From: Aspidapion aeneum
Taxonomy: Eukaryota > Arthropoda > Insecta > Coleoptera > Brentidae
Assembly: GCA_963576565.1 (NCBI GenBank)
Contig: OY755044.1
Coordinates: forward strand, 46,209,134-46,273,133
DNA length: 64,000 bases
Direction: 5' to 3'
The position numbers were made by a program, and so were the translations under genes. Position 1 is the stretch's first letter, and every line of letters begins with the position of its first letter. The notes under the pieces were generated by a model. The model saw only the letters and a list, made by a program, of their open reading frames with translations, was not told the origin of the DNA and ran no database searches. Positions 1 to 11,188 of this stretch are shown here, one piece after another.

Positions 1-492
1 CTCAAAACTGTTTAATATAAGACATTTATTTAAATTAGCTGTAACTTCCTTAACTGCTGTGTGTGTAAAACGATATGTAATAATCAGTTTTTCGACTACT
101 ATTTTTGATTGCTAAATTTTTCTGAACTGCCCCCCCCCCCAAGCCCCCCAGTAGTTACGCCAATAGTGTTGTCATTATTAATAATTATATTAATTCCCAT
201 ATGCTTGACAGGCTTGCTGAAATTTAAAAAAAATGTAGGTGATAAACTGCTCCCTTAAACCAAATTTAAAGTCGGAAAGGACTTGAAACAGCACACCTGT
301 ATAAAAAAAATTAAAAAATTGGCCAACAATCGTAAATTGGAGCCCCCACCGTTTATCTGAAATGTTATACAAAATGTTTTCTCAGCTCAAAACGCGTGTT
401 TTCGATCGATTTTATTGGTGGTCGATACGTGAAGTATAAAATAATACTACCAGAAAAGATGAGATTTTAGATTCAAATGTACACAGATATAT
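1..492. other. AT-rich sequence, no gene seen
   Basis: No convincing reading frame, RNA gene or repeat boundary is visible. A run of C residues (about 131-140) is followed by more C-rich sequence. The short minus-strand frame at 190-372 has no recognisable motif. Confidence 0.5.
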
Positions 493-680
493 AACAAATC
501 ATTGGGGCAAATGCATGATGCATTTGATATATGCCAAACGCATAAGATTTGAAACTGATGAGCATTTAGATAAGAGAACATCTCTTCTTGTCAAAGAATT
601 GTCTTTTTTCTCAATTCAAAATTACCATTTGGCATATGCCCCTAAAATTTGCATTATGCATTTTCCCCAAGGATTTGTTT
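493..680. repeat. Inverted-repeat (MITE-like) hairpin
   Basis: The left arm starts ACAAATCATTGGGG and carries AAATGCATGATGCA. The right arm, read on the opposite strand, starts ACAAATCCTTGGGG and carries AAATGCATAATGCA. A second paired block (ATATGCCAAA and TTTGGCATAT) lies further in. This is a short non-autonomous element or stem-loop of about 190 bp with no coding capacity. No clear target duplication was found and the superfamily is unknown. Confidence 0.55.
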
Positions 681-1094
681 TTTCAGAATAAAATTATTTA
701 ATACAGGGTGAATTTTTTGATGAAATTTTTAGGAAAAATATGTCGAGTGATACCTTATTTTTAATTGTCTTTAGAACCGAGTAAAAATTCATCAATTCAT
801 ATTTTAGATATTTGCCTCCTAATTTCCAAATTTACAATGAAGCGACTATATTTTGATAATGATTTTTAATTTTTTATGTTTTATTTTTTTATCGCTTTAT
901 GGTAAATTTGGAGGCAAATACAAAATCGAAATTTTTACACGGTTACAACAACAATCAAGAAACCTATTTAATATATAGGGGTAAAGTTTATGCCTTAAAG
1001 GAGGCGCGTGCTACAAAAATGTCAAGAAAGCCAAAAAGTTTCCTTCGAGGTTTCCCCTCGCAAACAAAATCGGGTTTTACCAAAATCCATAAAA
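681..1094. other. No gene; small inverted repeat
   Basis: Segments at about 808-835 and 901-920 are imperfect inverted copies around GTAAATTTGG and GAGGCAAATA. The 86-residue plus-strand frame at 899-1159 starts inside this repeat and runs into the next dispersed repeat, so it is not supported as a gene. Confidence 0.4.
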
Positions 1095-1175
1095 AATACT
1101 CTGCCAATATATGGGCCCCTAAGCTCACACTAGGTACTATAGTTATAGTTTACGTGTGAGCTAATATAACTAAAA

Positions 1176-1525
1176 ACTAAAATATATTTTATTCAACTCC
1201 AGACTAAATTACCTTTTGTTTGATACCACACAAGCCATGTTTTGACTTAAACTCAAATTTTTGAAATCCACCCCCACCCTTAAAAAAACAAAAACTAAAA
1301 TGTATTTTGTTGAACTCCGGACTTAATTACCTTTCGTTTGATATCACACACGCCATATTTTCACTTAAACTCTAATTTTTGAAATATACCCCCACTCTTT
1401 TTTCTAAATAAATTAAAATGTATTTTGTTTAACTCCAGACTCAATTACCTTTCGTTTGATATCACACACGCCATATTTTCACATAAACTCTAATATTTGA
1501 AATCTATCCCCACCCTTTTATTTGG
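1176..1525 (+). repeat. Three tandem units of about 119 bp inside R1
   Basis: Units start near 1,176, 1,294 and 1,413. Each carries AACTCC(A/G)GACT, then ATTACCTT, GTTTGATA, a CACACA(C/A)GCCAT block and a C-rich tail. The same three units occur in reverse in the 36-kb copy, so the array is part of the element. Confidence 0.75.
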
Positions 1526-1647
1526 TTTGTGTTCGGTGGATTTTGTTCATTTTTAAATGGGACCATCTCGACCCAAGACCCAGCCCAGGTACCAAATGTT
1601 ATTAAAATCGGCCAAGCGGTTTTTGAGTTATGCGCGTTGGTCGTTAC

Positions 1648-1714
1648 AGACAGACATACAGACACACAGACAGACATACAGACAGACGGAAAGACAGACA
1701 GACAGACAGACGGC
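1648..1714. repeat. (CAGA)n/(CATA) microsatellite
   Basis: Imperfect CAGA and CATACAGA units, internal to repeat R1. The opposite-strand equivalent occurs at about 36,110-36,140. Confidence 0.85.
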
Positions 1715-1850
1715 GCAACAAAAAAGTTTCAAAATCATCTGAAACGCAAAGATATATAAAATTTTTTGAAATCGGAGCAACTTTTTTTTTCTCGAAAAAA
1801 TTAGGATCACCATAGCTCACACTACTATAGTATAGTATATGTGTGAGCAA

Positions 1851-2100
1851 TGAATCGTGTATTCATTGGTGTGAGCTAATACCCGAAAAGCTCTTTGTTC
1901 AATTTTCATTAAAACACCCTGCATGTGCTGCTATTATTAGGTATAACGTATGAAAAATACATAGGTTAACAGGGTAGGAACAGGTTCTAGGTAAAATCAC
2001 TGCTTAGTGCTGATATTTTATGGCATAAATTATAACTATCAACTTTACCTCAAACATATATTATAACAATAGTCTTGTTAGTCTTGGTAATTGAGTCAAA
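1851..2100. other. Flank without a gene
   Basis: AT-rich sequence between repeat R1 and the 3' end of the Jockey-like LINE. No feature seen apart from another GTGTGAGCTAA near 1,880. Confidence 0.4.
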
Positions 2101-2110
2101 AATAAGAAAG
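2101..2110. repeat. Target-site duplication of the LINE (left)
   Basis: AATAAGAAAG here is repeated exactly at 21,177-21,186. The LINE's A-rich tail (T-rich on the plus strand) begins at the next base. Confidence 0.8.
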
Positions 2111-2323
2111 TTTTTTTTATTTTTTTTTATTTGTCAAACACACTGTGTTTTTTTTATTACAATCTAGTCAGTAAGACTAATTAGCAATTTTGTTTTAACT
2201 TAATTTACTAGAAAAGTCAGATTTAAACTTAGGGTTCACTCAACAGTTCTCCCCGCTTTGTTTAGTCTGTAACTCACAATTGTGTTGTGTTTATAGCATT
2301 ATTTTGTTTTATGTGTAATTCAC

Positions 2324-2614
2324 TTAGTTTACTAGCTCAAACGGCTTCACTCTTTTTAGTCGTCGAACTAGCATAGTATTGTCTAGAAGCCGAATTGCTT
2401 CCACATTCACATGCCGATGGAGTCTATCTTCATGGCTTTTTGCGTACTTTTTTATAGTCTCTGCTACAGTTTCGATTTTTAGATCTTGATGAAGGTCACT
2501 ATTTCGAACGTACCAAGGTGCATTCACAATGTTTCTTAATACTTTATTTTGAAATCTCTGTACAATTAGAATGTTACTCTCTTTAGCACAACCCCATAGT
2601 TGAATACCATATGT
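2324..2614 (-). pseudogene. Jockey-like ORF2, C-terminal end
   Basis: This is the last part of the LINE polyprotein downstream of the RT domain. On the minus strand the frame is open from the insertion site at 2,614 to the TAA at 2,324-2,326. Residues YGIQLWG at the insertion side and the following NAPWYVRN are typical of the tail of Jockey-type ORF2. The other part of the same codon series lies at 18,426, beyond the inserted LTR element. About 200 bp of 3' UTR and a T-rich stretch (the A tail) follow toward 2,111. Confidence 0.85.
2611..2614. repeat. ATGT target-site duplication (left)
   Basis: ATGT lies immediately before the TGTAAC start of the 5' LTR and is repeated at 18,422-18,425 after the ACA end of the 3' LTR. 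Four bp fits Ty3/gypsy integration. Confidence 0.9.
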
Positions 2615-5430
2615 TGTAACGTGTCATTTTTACGTTTAAGACAACGTTACATATTTGTTTATTTAGGTAAATAATCAAGGCTCTTTGATTCGTCTTTCTG
2701 TACACAAAGTAAGGGTATTTTATAGAGCTAGGTTTGGAGGTTATATAGTGTCTAGGAAGTTACCTTAAAAGGAGGCATTCCATCGAATTACTGTGGACAC
2801 TACGCACATCGCATTATCTGGACATCGTAATTGGAATTTAAGATCACAGGCTTCGGGAAAATCACATAAAAATTTTGATTGTTTTGTTTTTATCTGTGGA
2901 ATTTTGTGATTCTCTTGTCGTCATGAAATTAAACAGCTGGGAAATGGCGGCGTTGCCGCATCACAAATGGTTTCAGTAACAGGAAGAAAACATTTAGATG
3001 AACATTTCATTCCCTTACGTTTATTTTCGAGGATATTGGGACAATCCGATCCTCATATCCTTCACGGATTGGCTAGCTTTGATAGTACGAAAACATATTT
3101 GGGTCGACCAGGAACAACCGAGGCTCCGCCACTTTGATATCTTTATTAATTTGATAGGGAAAGGATAAAATAAATACGAGTTATGCACTTTTGTAAATGG
3201 GAGATGGACGAGGGATAAAAACCAAGACTGGGGGAATAGACGAAATCGTGTGGGTTGGCATCTGAACACTCTTGTGCCTTTAAGCAGTAGTTCAGTGTGT
3301 ATTTTTGGGTTCAAGTTCAGAAACAACTTTATTACTGTAGAAATGTTTTACAACAATGGCGTTAAACCATATGAATATTAGACAAAACATTTATAAAGAG
3401 CGAAGGAAACTTCTGACTAAAACTGTAACTAAAGTACAACTAAATTCTGCGCTCAGTATAGCTTTACTCACATGGGAATTGGTTGAGTGTTCGAATATTC
3501 CTGGGTTTGATGCATGCCCTGATCTCCAGTAATTGATTTTACAGTTGATGGTTTCAATGCTGAGCTTCTACTTGCTATGTCGGCAAGGGTCCGGTAGGCA
3601 AATGTTCGGTCTATGTATGGAGGGTGTCTCGACGTCCTTGTTATAAAAATTCCAACCGTGGAAATAGATCCGACAACACCTCAATGTGCGTTTTACCTAA
3701 TTGCAATGTCCCCTTGGTCGGTGCTGCCCCCTATATACCTGTATAGAACTATTGCTGTATTTCCTCATTGGTTAGTTTGAAAACCGCGGGGTTTTCTGGT
3801 TGGTTGGTATTGCGTTTTACTGTCCCCACTCCCCACCAAATTTACAAAACGGTTTCCGGCCACTTCATTATTCTGGTATTCTCGACGAAGTGCTTTGTCT
3901 CTCTTTGCTAACAAATTTTGGCTGGGTCGACAACAGTTTCTGGGATCGCCTTTGTTTTTGGTTTTGGCACTGCAGCGAATTGTAGGAGATATCCCAGAAA
4001 CTGTACAAGTGAGTCCGTCGTGTCTAGGGTAATCTAGAGTGACGCTCGCACCCTGTTTGAGGGGAATTTAAGTCGGCCTACGCCATTTGTACGGAAAGAG
4101 CAGCGCCCTGTCCATTCCACCGACAGCGGTGCTGGACGCTGGTGCGAAGCCGGACGAGCCAGTTCTAACCCTGGGAAAGGGTTTTATGCTCGGACAAGAA
4201 GCCAGCAACCTTTTGACCACCATGTGCTGCCCTAGCACCATGTGCTGAGCGGGCACGAGGGGAGACGCGGGCAAACCAGGAGCATCAGTCGCAGGAGGAG
4301 AACAACACCACTTCCAGGTTTAATAAAACACCAAACTCACAATTAAATAATTGCAGGACCAAGGTAGGAGCAAGCCTTTAGACATAACCATTTCATATAA
4401 TTTTTTTCAATATAATTTGGACAACCTTTTCATATAATTTTCAGTATAATTTAGACATTATCTTTCCAGATAACTTTTCAATATAATTTTAACATTGCTT
4501 GTAAACGCAAGGTAACGGTATGACGTCATAACCACAATTTTGCGGCGTATTTACTATATTGACTTGTCTTCCTTCATTTAATTTATTTAAAACAATTTCT
4601 CCTGTGAAATTTGGAGTGCCTTGCTATCTTGGCCCGAACTTGTTTAATTTTTTTTAGCATATTTCATGTTTCTAATCTTAACTTCAGCCCTTAAAATACA
4701 CAAGATGAACTAAATTTTTGTATTATTTGTGCAACCCAGTGACCAACTTTGCGGAGACAAAAGAGAGATGAGATTATATGTTTTAGCGGTTTCCTTACAT
4801 TGTTCTACTTCATGGGGTGGATCTGGGACTGGGTTGCTGTCTGTCTCATTCTACCCAATATAGAATGATGACAGCAGATATTTGGTCCAGATCTCCCCTA
4901 TGATGGAACGGTTGTGGAAGTGTATTTTTTTTAACAATCATTTATGTAACCGAGTCTCACACTACTGACTCAGATGTAGGTACACTATGACCTGTTAAAG
5001 GAGTCCATCTACCTGTAAAGTGCTTCTAGTTTTGTCATTTTGATTCAGTTAAAAATCTTTTAGAATTTTATCTCGTTTATTAGTCAATTTTTTTTTGGTT
5101 ATTTAATTACACAAATACTCTGGAAGCCTCGGAAGTATTTTATTTAAGATCTTCTTTGTAAAACATTGGTATTAAATAATGTGGCGCACTTAATTTCTTA
5201 TTTCTGAACCTCCTCCCCCCTTCTCCACTGTATAAAAGTTACCGGGCATATCAATGTTTTATCTAGCTGGAAAATACAGTTCTGCTTCTAGATATTTGTT
5301 TAATTATTCAATGGTTTTGTTGTGTCACAAAATGGCGGCAACGTCTTCAAGCTGCCACAAATGTCACACAACGCATTTTAATAGGCCACAAATTGGCGCC
5401 CAAACGTGATGTTTTTTTAATAAGGCCACA
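2615..5430 (+). repeat. 5' LTR of the gypsy element
   Basis: Starts TGTAAC and ends GCCACA. At 2.8 kb it is unusually long for an insect gypsy LTR. TATAAAA at 5,231-5,237 suggests that transcription starts near the 3' end, leaving a U3 of about 2.6 kb and a short R-U5. Relative to the 3' LTR it lacks a 44-bp segment after about 5,139 and has about 19 extra bases near 4,358. The minus-strand frames at 3,021-3,326 and 4,068-4,274 recur in the other LTR only because the LTR is duplicated. Confidence 0.93.
5231..5237 (+). promoter_or_regulatory. Candidate LTR TATA box
   Basis: TATAAAA, conserved at 18,222-18,228 in the 3' LTR, about 200 bp before the LTR end. It is the best match to a core promoter in the LTR; the start site is inferred. 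Confidence 0.5.
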
Positions 5431-5450
5431 AATTGGCGCCCTACGTGTGT
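5383..5450 (+). promoter_or_regulatory. Primer-binding site and upstream PBS-like copy
   Basis: The working PBS is probably TGGCGCCCTACGTG at 5,434-5,447, three bases after the LTR end. Exactly 40 bp upstream, inside the LTR, GGCCACAAATTGGCGCCC is followed by AAACGTG, so LTR end plus PBS appears twice. The inner copy is also in the 3' LTR (TGGCGCC at 18,385). The sequence resembles PBSs complementary to tRNA-Lys 3' ends; the tRNA assignment is inference. Confidence 0.7.
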
Positions 5451-8400
5451 TTTGGCTAGTTTTTTAACATCTGATGTAATTTTTTTTTGGTTTTTTTTTG
5501 AATTTGGAAAAAAAGAAGACAAAATTATTTTAAAAATTTTTTTTTGAGAAAATTTTTTTGTGGTACAGCCAAAGCCAGGTTAAAGGATTTCAGTGGCTGT
5601 CGGTGGTTTTGACACTCAATCATTTTTTTTAATGAGAAACAAGATCATTGGTTTTCGGAAATAACACTTTTTAAATATTTTTTGGTAATATTTGAGCGTT
5701 GATTTGGAACTCGTTTTGTTGTTTTAGTAAATCTCATAGTTTTTTGTTGGCTTATCTTCACAAGTTTTTTCTTGGAAAATAAAATATTCATTTTTATTTA
5801 TTAAGGAAGAATAAGTGGATAGAGAGCATGGGAGTTTTTATTCAGCAGCGTCCAAATCATGTTCTTAATTCTTTAAAGTTTTTGTAGGAAAACATGTTTG
5901 AATTTTTTAAATTTTTTTAAGAAAAATAAATACAACAATGTGAATTTACTTCAATTTTTTTTGTTGATTTATAGGTGGATGGACCTCCAGACATGGTCTT
6001 TTTATGTTTTAAATATATGACATAAGTAGTGTGTTTTTTATTCTAACAATTTTTTTTGCAGGTTGCCTACTACTACTATTTCCTGCTTGTGATAATATAG
6101 AAATTGTTTCACCGATTATTTTTTAGTGCAGTCAATTTATTTAGGTCAACAAGTTATTTTTTTTTGGTGATTTTAATTTTTGTGGGATATCACCACTTGG
6201 TAGTTGGAATATTTTTACAGGGTTTCACATAAATTTTTCTTGGCTTAGTTGTTTTAAAGTAAATATAGCTTAACAGCTGGTAGCTTTGTTTAGTTGAAAG
6301 TATTAATTAGTAATGAAAGAAAAGGAAAATGAGTTTATTTTGCTTTGTCATTTTCTTTTCTTGTTTTTTTTTGGTGGTAACTGTTGGATGACAATTAAGA
6401 CCTTACGTCACTCAGTTACATCGGGTCAGAGGAGGGTACTACTATTAGTGTCGGCTCGGGAGGTTAAGAAACACAAGGCTAAAATCCTAGAGCAACACCT
6501 TGGCTGAAGATCAATGCCAAAAGTCCAGTTGACATTTTTTTTTTGGGGTATTTTTTTTGGAGCAGTTTTTTTTTAGGTCTTTGGTTGCCAGTTTAGTTGT
6601 CTAGTTGTGTTTTTGTGACTGGTCAATTTTTTTTGGTAGAAAATACAGCGTTGGGCTTTGGAGTGCATTTTTTTAAAAATGACCTACGGGTATTTCTATC
6701 AATTAAAGTTTTCTGGTTCACAATTATTTTTTTCTGTATTTTTTTTTTGCGTTCAGGTCATAGCTTGGTCGTGGCCATCGGAGAGCAAACATTTATGTTT
6801 GAGCCTTGGGAAGTTTTGCCTGCTCCGGATTGAATACAGGGAAAATGAATTTGAAGCCCAACTAGATATAATACCACAAAAGAAATGTTTAGCTGAGACA
6901 GATATAGATATAAGTTTTTTTTTGATTTTTTTAGTTCACTTGTAAAGTTCAGTAAATTTTTTAAGTGATGTCATTTTGAGTCAGTGAATTTAAGAGAGAC
7001 TTTCAACTAAATATAAATGCTAGGCGGTGGTAATTGGTAAAAATATTTCCAAATTTTGCTTCTTTTTTTAAATAATTTAATTTTTCGTAAAAAATTATTT
7101 CCTTTCTGTTAACATAACTTCTCGAATTCTTGTTTTGGTCAAAACAATTTGTATAGTGGTCGTAGTTTTAAAGGGTGACTAGACAGGTTATATTTTTTGT
7201 GGGGGACCAAACAGGAAGTTCTTGAGTTACAAAAGGTGAACTTTTTTTTTTGTCTTAGTTGATCAGGCAGGAATAAATAAATCTTTTTACTTCCGAATCA
7301 TAATTTTAAATAACAAGATTTATTGGTTAAGTGTTTGGGTCTTATATAATGAAAAACGTTTTGTTTTTGGAGGGTACTGGTATGATATGAAATTATTTTA
7401 ATTTCATGCCAAATGTTGTTTGACGGCAGATATGCTAATCTTTAGTTTTTTTGTTAGTTTGCAGTTCAGGACAGTGGCGTGTACTTAAAGGGGCCTTACA
7501 TCTGCGCCCATTGTAAAGCAACTTCCAACATACTTGCTTAGCTTTTCACTTAATCTTCGTTTTGTTGCTTCTGAAATTAAAGCGTTATGTTGGATAACGA
7601 TGGATGGTGTTAGACTGAGATAGTACCTAGGTATTTAGGGATGAAAATTGGAAGTTGTGGACAATTGGGAAATAATTTTTTTTTATTTCATTTTTTTTTA
7701 ATTTTAAAATAATTTCATACTGGTGACCTCAAATAATGAAGCAAATTTTTAAATTAAAATACACTGTTGTGGAATAAATGGGAAAGTGTTCAGGTTAAAC
7801 AATAAATTTAAGATCATTGATTTAAAAAAAAAAAGATTTCAATCTAAGAATAAATTTAAAAACAATAGGTTTTCTTTTAGGCGACTAAACATTGATGAGG
7901 GCATCTATTTTTTTTTTAAATCTGATAGTTGTACAGGGTGTAAAGGAGCTAGCTACCTTTTATATTGCCATAATTAGGGTTTTTTTATCTCGCGAGCTGG
8001 GTGGAAATGGAAGAAATGTTTGGTTCGGAGTGTAGAAATCGAGGAACGAGGACTTCCTGCTAATCTTTTTAGGATTTCGCAACTTCGGTTTTCGCTAAAT
8101 TAAAATACATCCAAATTTGGCCTACAGGCTGAATCTCACATCTTCCAGGACCTTGCAACATGCATATGAGGGAACTAGATATATTTAGGTTAAAAAGTAG
8201 TAAGAACACTGATCTGAACAATTTTCCATAATAGTGTCCTATTTTCACAGGGTGCTTCAAAATATCTTCACCCTTTCTTTGAAATAAGATATTGTTTCGC
8301 CTGTGGGTGTTTGGCCGGTTAAAAATATATAGGGTACAGATGGGATTGGAATGGAAATCACAAGTTTTTGGGTTTTATTGACATTATACTTAGGGAATAG

Positions 8401-10640
8401 GGAAAATGTCTAATAAAAAGTTTTTGGTTTTAGGCCGAGTTTTGTTGAGATAACAAAAATTTAATTGGGGCCGGGAGTTTTATTATGCTCTTTTAAAATT
8501 GATGTAATAGTTTTGGCTTCTTGATTTTTGTTTTCTGGGTTTTACGCAGGATTATTCCCAACTGTTTCATTTCAAAATGTCATTTGTAAGTGATAGGATC
8601 TCATTAGCCCTTGGACATTTGGTAATTTTGCTTTGACTAATAGTTGCGGAAAGGGCCCAACTTAATTTTATATCTCGTGAACACCAGGAATAAGGATCTG
8701 AGAATGCATTAAGCAGTAAAAAATTTTTTTATGTTGTGTGTAAAAACACTTGAGTAGGCAGATTTAGTTTTACAATATTCTTATAGGTGAACCGTGACAT
8801 TGTTTTCATATTTGTTTTTTTGAAAGTGCACACAAGATAATTCTTTACGGAGTTGAGTGCAAAGGTTCTTCACATTATAGTGGTACAGTAAATAAGTACT
8901 AACGTTGCTTATTTCCTTAAGTAATAATTTTAAACAAATACACTAACATCGGTTGGTTTTTGGAACATAAATATTTTTTTTTTAACTTTTCCTAAACTGA
9001 TTGGTTTTTTTTGCAATTACGATTTTTATACCTTATGATTCTTAAGTAAATCTAATTTTCAACATTTTTTTTGTATAGTAAATTAATTTTTCTAGCTCAT
9101 TTACTTTTCACATTGCCACAGTTTTGGGAGAGGAAAGGGAGTTGACAACTGTTTTTTAAAGGAAACTCGAATAAGATTTTTCTGGTGTTGATTTTATTAA
9201 ATTTTTTTTCTTAAGGTTCACTAATAGGAGCTGCAACCCCACTTAAACATTTGAAATTTTTTTGAAAATATTTTTTAAATATTTTTCTTTAAATATTTTT
9301 TTTTTTTAAAGGGAAACTTGATTTTCTTGTTGGACATTTTTTCCTTGGTGCATAGTAGTACCTTGCCCCTACAATGGTTTGACCAGTTTATTTAAATATT
9401 TTTTTTTGCTGAATTAAATATAATTTTATTTCGAACCCTCACGTTTTATCAACCTATCATCATTTGTTTTAATTTTTTTTTTCTCCCTACTCCAAGCCAG
9501 GGTAGAGTAATATTTTGAAAATTTTAGTGAGCCACTAATTAATTGTTTTTGATTATTGGGCTACTGTGGTCGACACCAAAAATTTTTTTTTTTTTTGGGC
9601 ACCTTTCGGTACGATCCTAAGGTCCTCTTGACCATGGTTTGCATCAATTTAGTTAAAATTTTGGGAATTTCATTTTAACGATTATTAGAGAGTTGCAGTC
9701 CTACCAAGACGTTATTTGTGTAATTTTTTTTTTTACCATCGGTAATTTTTTTTTTCAAATTTTCTTTAAATTATTTTTTAATTACACACAACATCCTTAC
9801 TAGTCTAATTCAACGCAATTTCAGCGAGCGGATTTTTTTTAAATTGAGCATAATTTAAGATTTCTATAACATGAACATCTGTTCCGATGTTTATTGCGTT
9901 CACTTATATATTAAGGGATGATGTGACCTTAAGCAATGCATGTTTCGTGTAAACTCAGAGTAGGTAAGCAGGTTAAAGTGGGTTTTGATTCTTTCTTTTT
10001 AGAAAAATTATTGTATACGGCGATTTGGGTTTTTTTGAGGAGTTTATTAGTGGAGCCGTTCTGCAATAGCAGGAGTATACCCTAGCTTTAACAGCTTTGG
10101 GATTTTTGTTATAGGTAGTCTGTTGTACGTTCCATTTAGGGATAAATTTACCTATTCGGTTGCTGAGGTAAACAAACATCACTTAACTTTAATTTTAATC
10201 CAGTTCAGCTAGGATAAGCGCAATTATTTTTTTTTTGGTTTTACTCACGCAGGAGTGGAACATAAGACCTAAACACTGCCAAAACTCTTGTCTCTCTTTT
10301 ATTTTTTTTTAACTTTTTTTTTATGGCTACTTGTTAATTCTAACTTAGGATTTAAGTAGTTATTTCTCTCTGCAAGGTTGGACGTCATAGTTGGTTGTAC
10401 AAATACTTAACATAAATTATGATTACATTTTTAAATGCAAATAAATTTTATTTTCTTACTGCTCCGGTGTTTTTCGGTTTTGTTCGCGTCTGCCCGTATT
10501 TAAGTTTTATATTTTCTACATTTGTGAGAAAATTTATAGTGATTTTCACTAGTGAGTTTAAAGTGAACTTTGTGTTTGTTATTGCGTGGTTTAGTTTTTA
10601 TAATTGGGAGGTATAATTAACAGTTTTAATTAAAGTTTAA
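5431..10640 (+). other. 5.2-kb T-rich leader of the gypsy element
   Basis: Between the PBS and gag lie about 5.2 kb with no supported gene. The sense strand is strongly T-biased, with runs of seven to eleven T every hundred bases or so, often followed by GG. Most open frames are short (under 100 codons) and T-rich, e.g. 6,597-6,833. It could act as an untranslated leader, contain an intron (pyrimidine tracts before AG, e.g. TTTTTTTTGCAG near 6,055), or be acquired sequence. No similarity to a known gene is recognised. Confidence 0.7.
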
Positions 10641-10661
10641 AGTTTGAAGATAAAAGGCACT

Positions 10662-11186
10662 ATGGCTATTTCTTTGAGTCGGTTGTCTGACGTAAGGTAC
10701 TTAGTCAAAGACGAATTAATCTATGAGTTAACATGGAGAGGCATAGCTATTGGATCGGTGGAAGAGATGAAACAACAGCTTATGTTGATCAAACAAAGAG
10801 AAAAGACTGATGCAAGTATGAGATACCCTCCGTATCCCTTTAAATTTGGGCAAGATGCTTTTAGCTGCATGAAGAAGCTAGATAGTCTGGTACCGCTGGT
10901 AGAGAAGTTCTCTGGTACGAGCAAAGGGGGAGAGTTTAGAAAAATCGCTGTAAGGTTGGAACATGTGTTAGCCAGGATAAATAACATGAATCCGTCTGAC
11001 TTTGAAGAAAGTCAAACCAAAGGCATACTGGTTGCGGAAACCTTGAGTTTGATTGGGAGGTTGCAGAGCCAAGCAACAGATTTACTAAGAGTTGGCGTTA
11101 CCTCAGATGATGATGAAGCATCTGAAACCCAATCAACGAGTCGAAGCTCAGATCACTCGACAAATGTTGGCAAGCCGATCCAATAG
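10662..11186 (+). CDS. gag: Gag, N-terminal reading frame
   Basis: An open frame of about 174 codons from the ATG at 10,662; the frame is open back to a TTG at 10,644. The sequence L-I-Y-E-L-T-W-R-G followed by SVEEMKQQL resembles the N-terminal SAP-like segment seen in Gag proteins of many insect gypsy elements. The C-terminal third is rich in Ser, Thr, Asp and Glu. It stops at TAG (11,184-11,186), and the capsid frame starts at an ATG two bases later in the -1 frame. In related elements this segment is normally joined to the capsid, so either the split is real (reinitiation) or an indel broke one gag. Confidence 0.7.
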   Translation: MAISLSRLSDVRYLVKDELIYELTWRGIAIGSVEEMKQQLMLIKQREKTDASMRYPPYPFKFGQDAFSCMKKLDSLVPLVEKFSGTSKGGEFRKIAVRLEHVLARINNMNPSDFEESQTKGILVAETLSLIGRLQSQATDLLRVGVTSDDDEASETQSTSRSSDHSTNVGKPIQ

Positions 11187-11188
11187 CT

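Larger units (their letters stand above)
1095..1850 (+). repeat. Dispersed repeat R1, copy 1, hairpin-ended
   Basis: An inverted copy lies at 35,980-36,690 and a partial one at 21,187-21,440. Each long copy is bounded by palindromes in which AGCTCACAC and GTGTGAGCT pair around a TA-rich loop (here about 1,122-1,162 and 1,814-1,848). Inside are three tandem units with a period of about 119 bp, a block containing AATCGGCCAAGCGG, and a CAGA-rich microsatellite. No coding frame is supported; frames reading T-D-R-Q-T-D are microsatellite translations. The class is not identified. Confidence 0.75.

Noticed and set aside
1529..1850. Several overlapping short frames rich in T-D-R-Q-T-D or V-C-L-S-V-C-L
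   Set aside because: They are translations of the CAGA/CATA microsatellite in both directions.
3021..3326. 101-residue minus-strand frame found again at 15,993-16,298
   Set aside because: Conserved only because both LTRs are copies of one sequence; no motif and within U3.
4068..4274. 68-residue minus-strand frame, repeated at 17,040-17,246
   Set aside because: LTR duplication again; Pro/Ser-rich translation of a GC-rich patch.
6313..6945. Short plus-strand frames in the gypsy leader
   Set aside because: Phe-rich readings of T-runs with no motifs, each under 100 codons.
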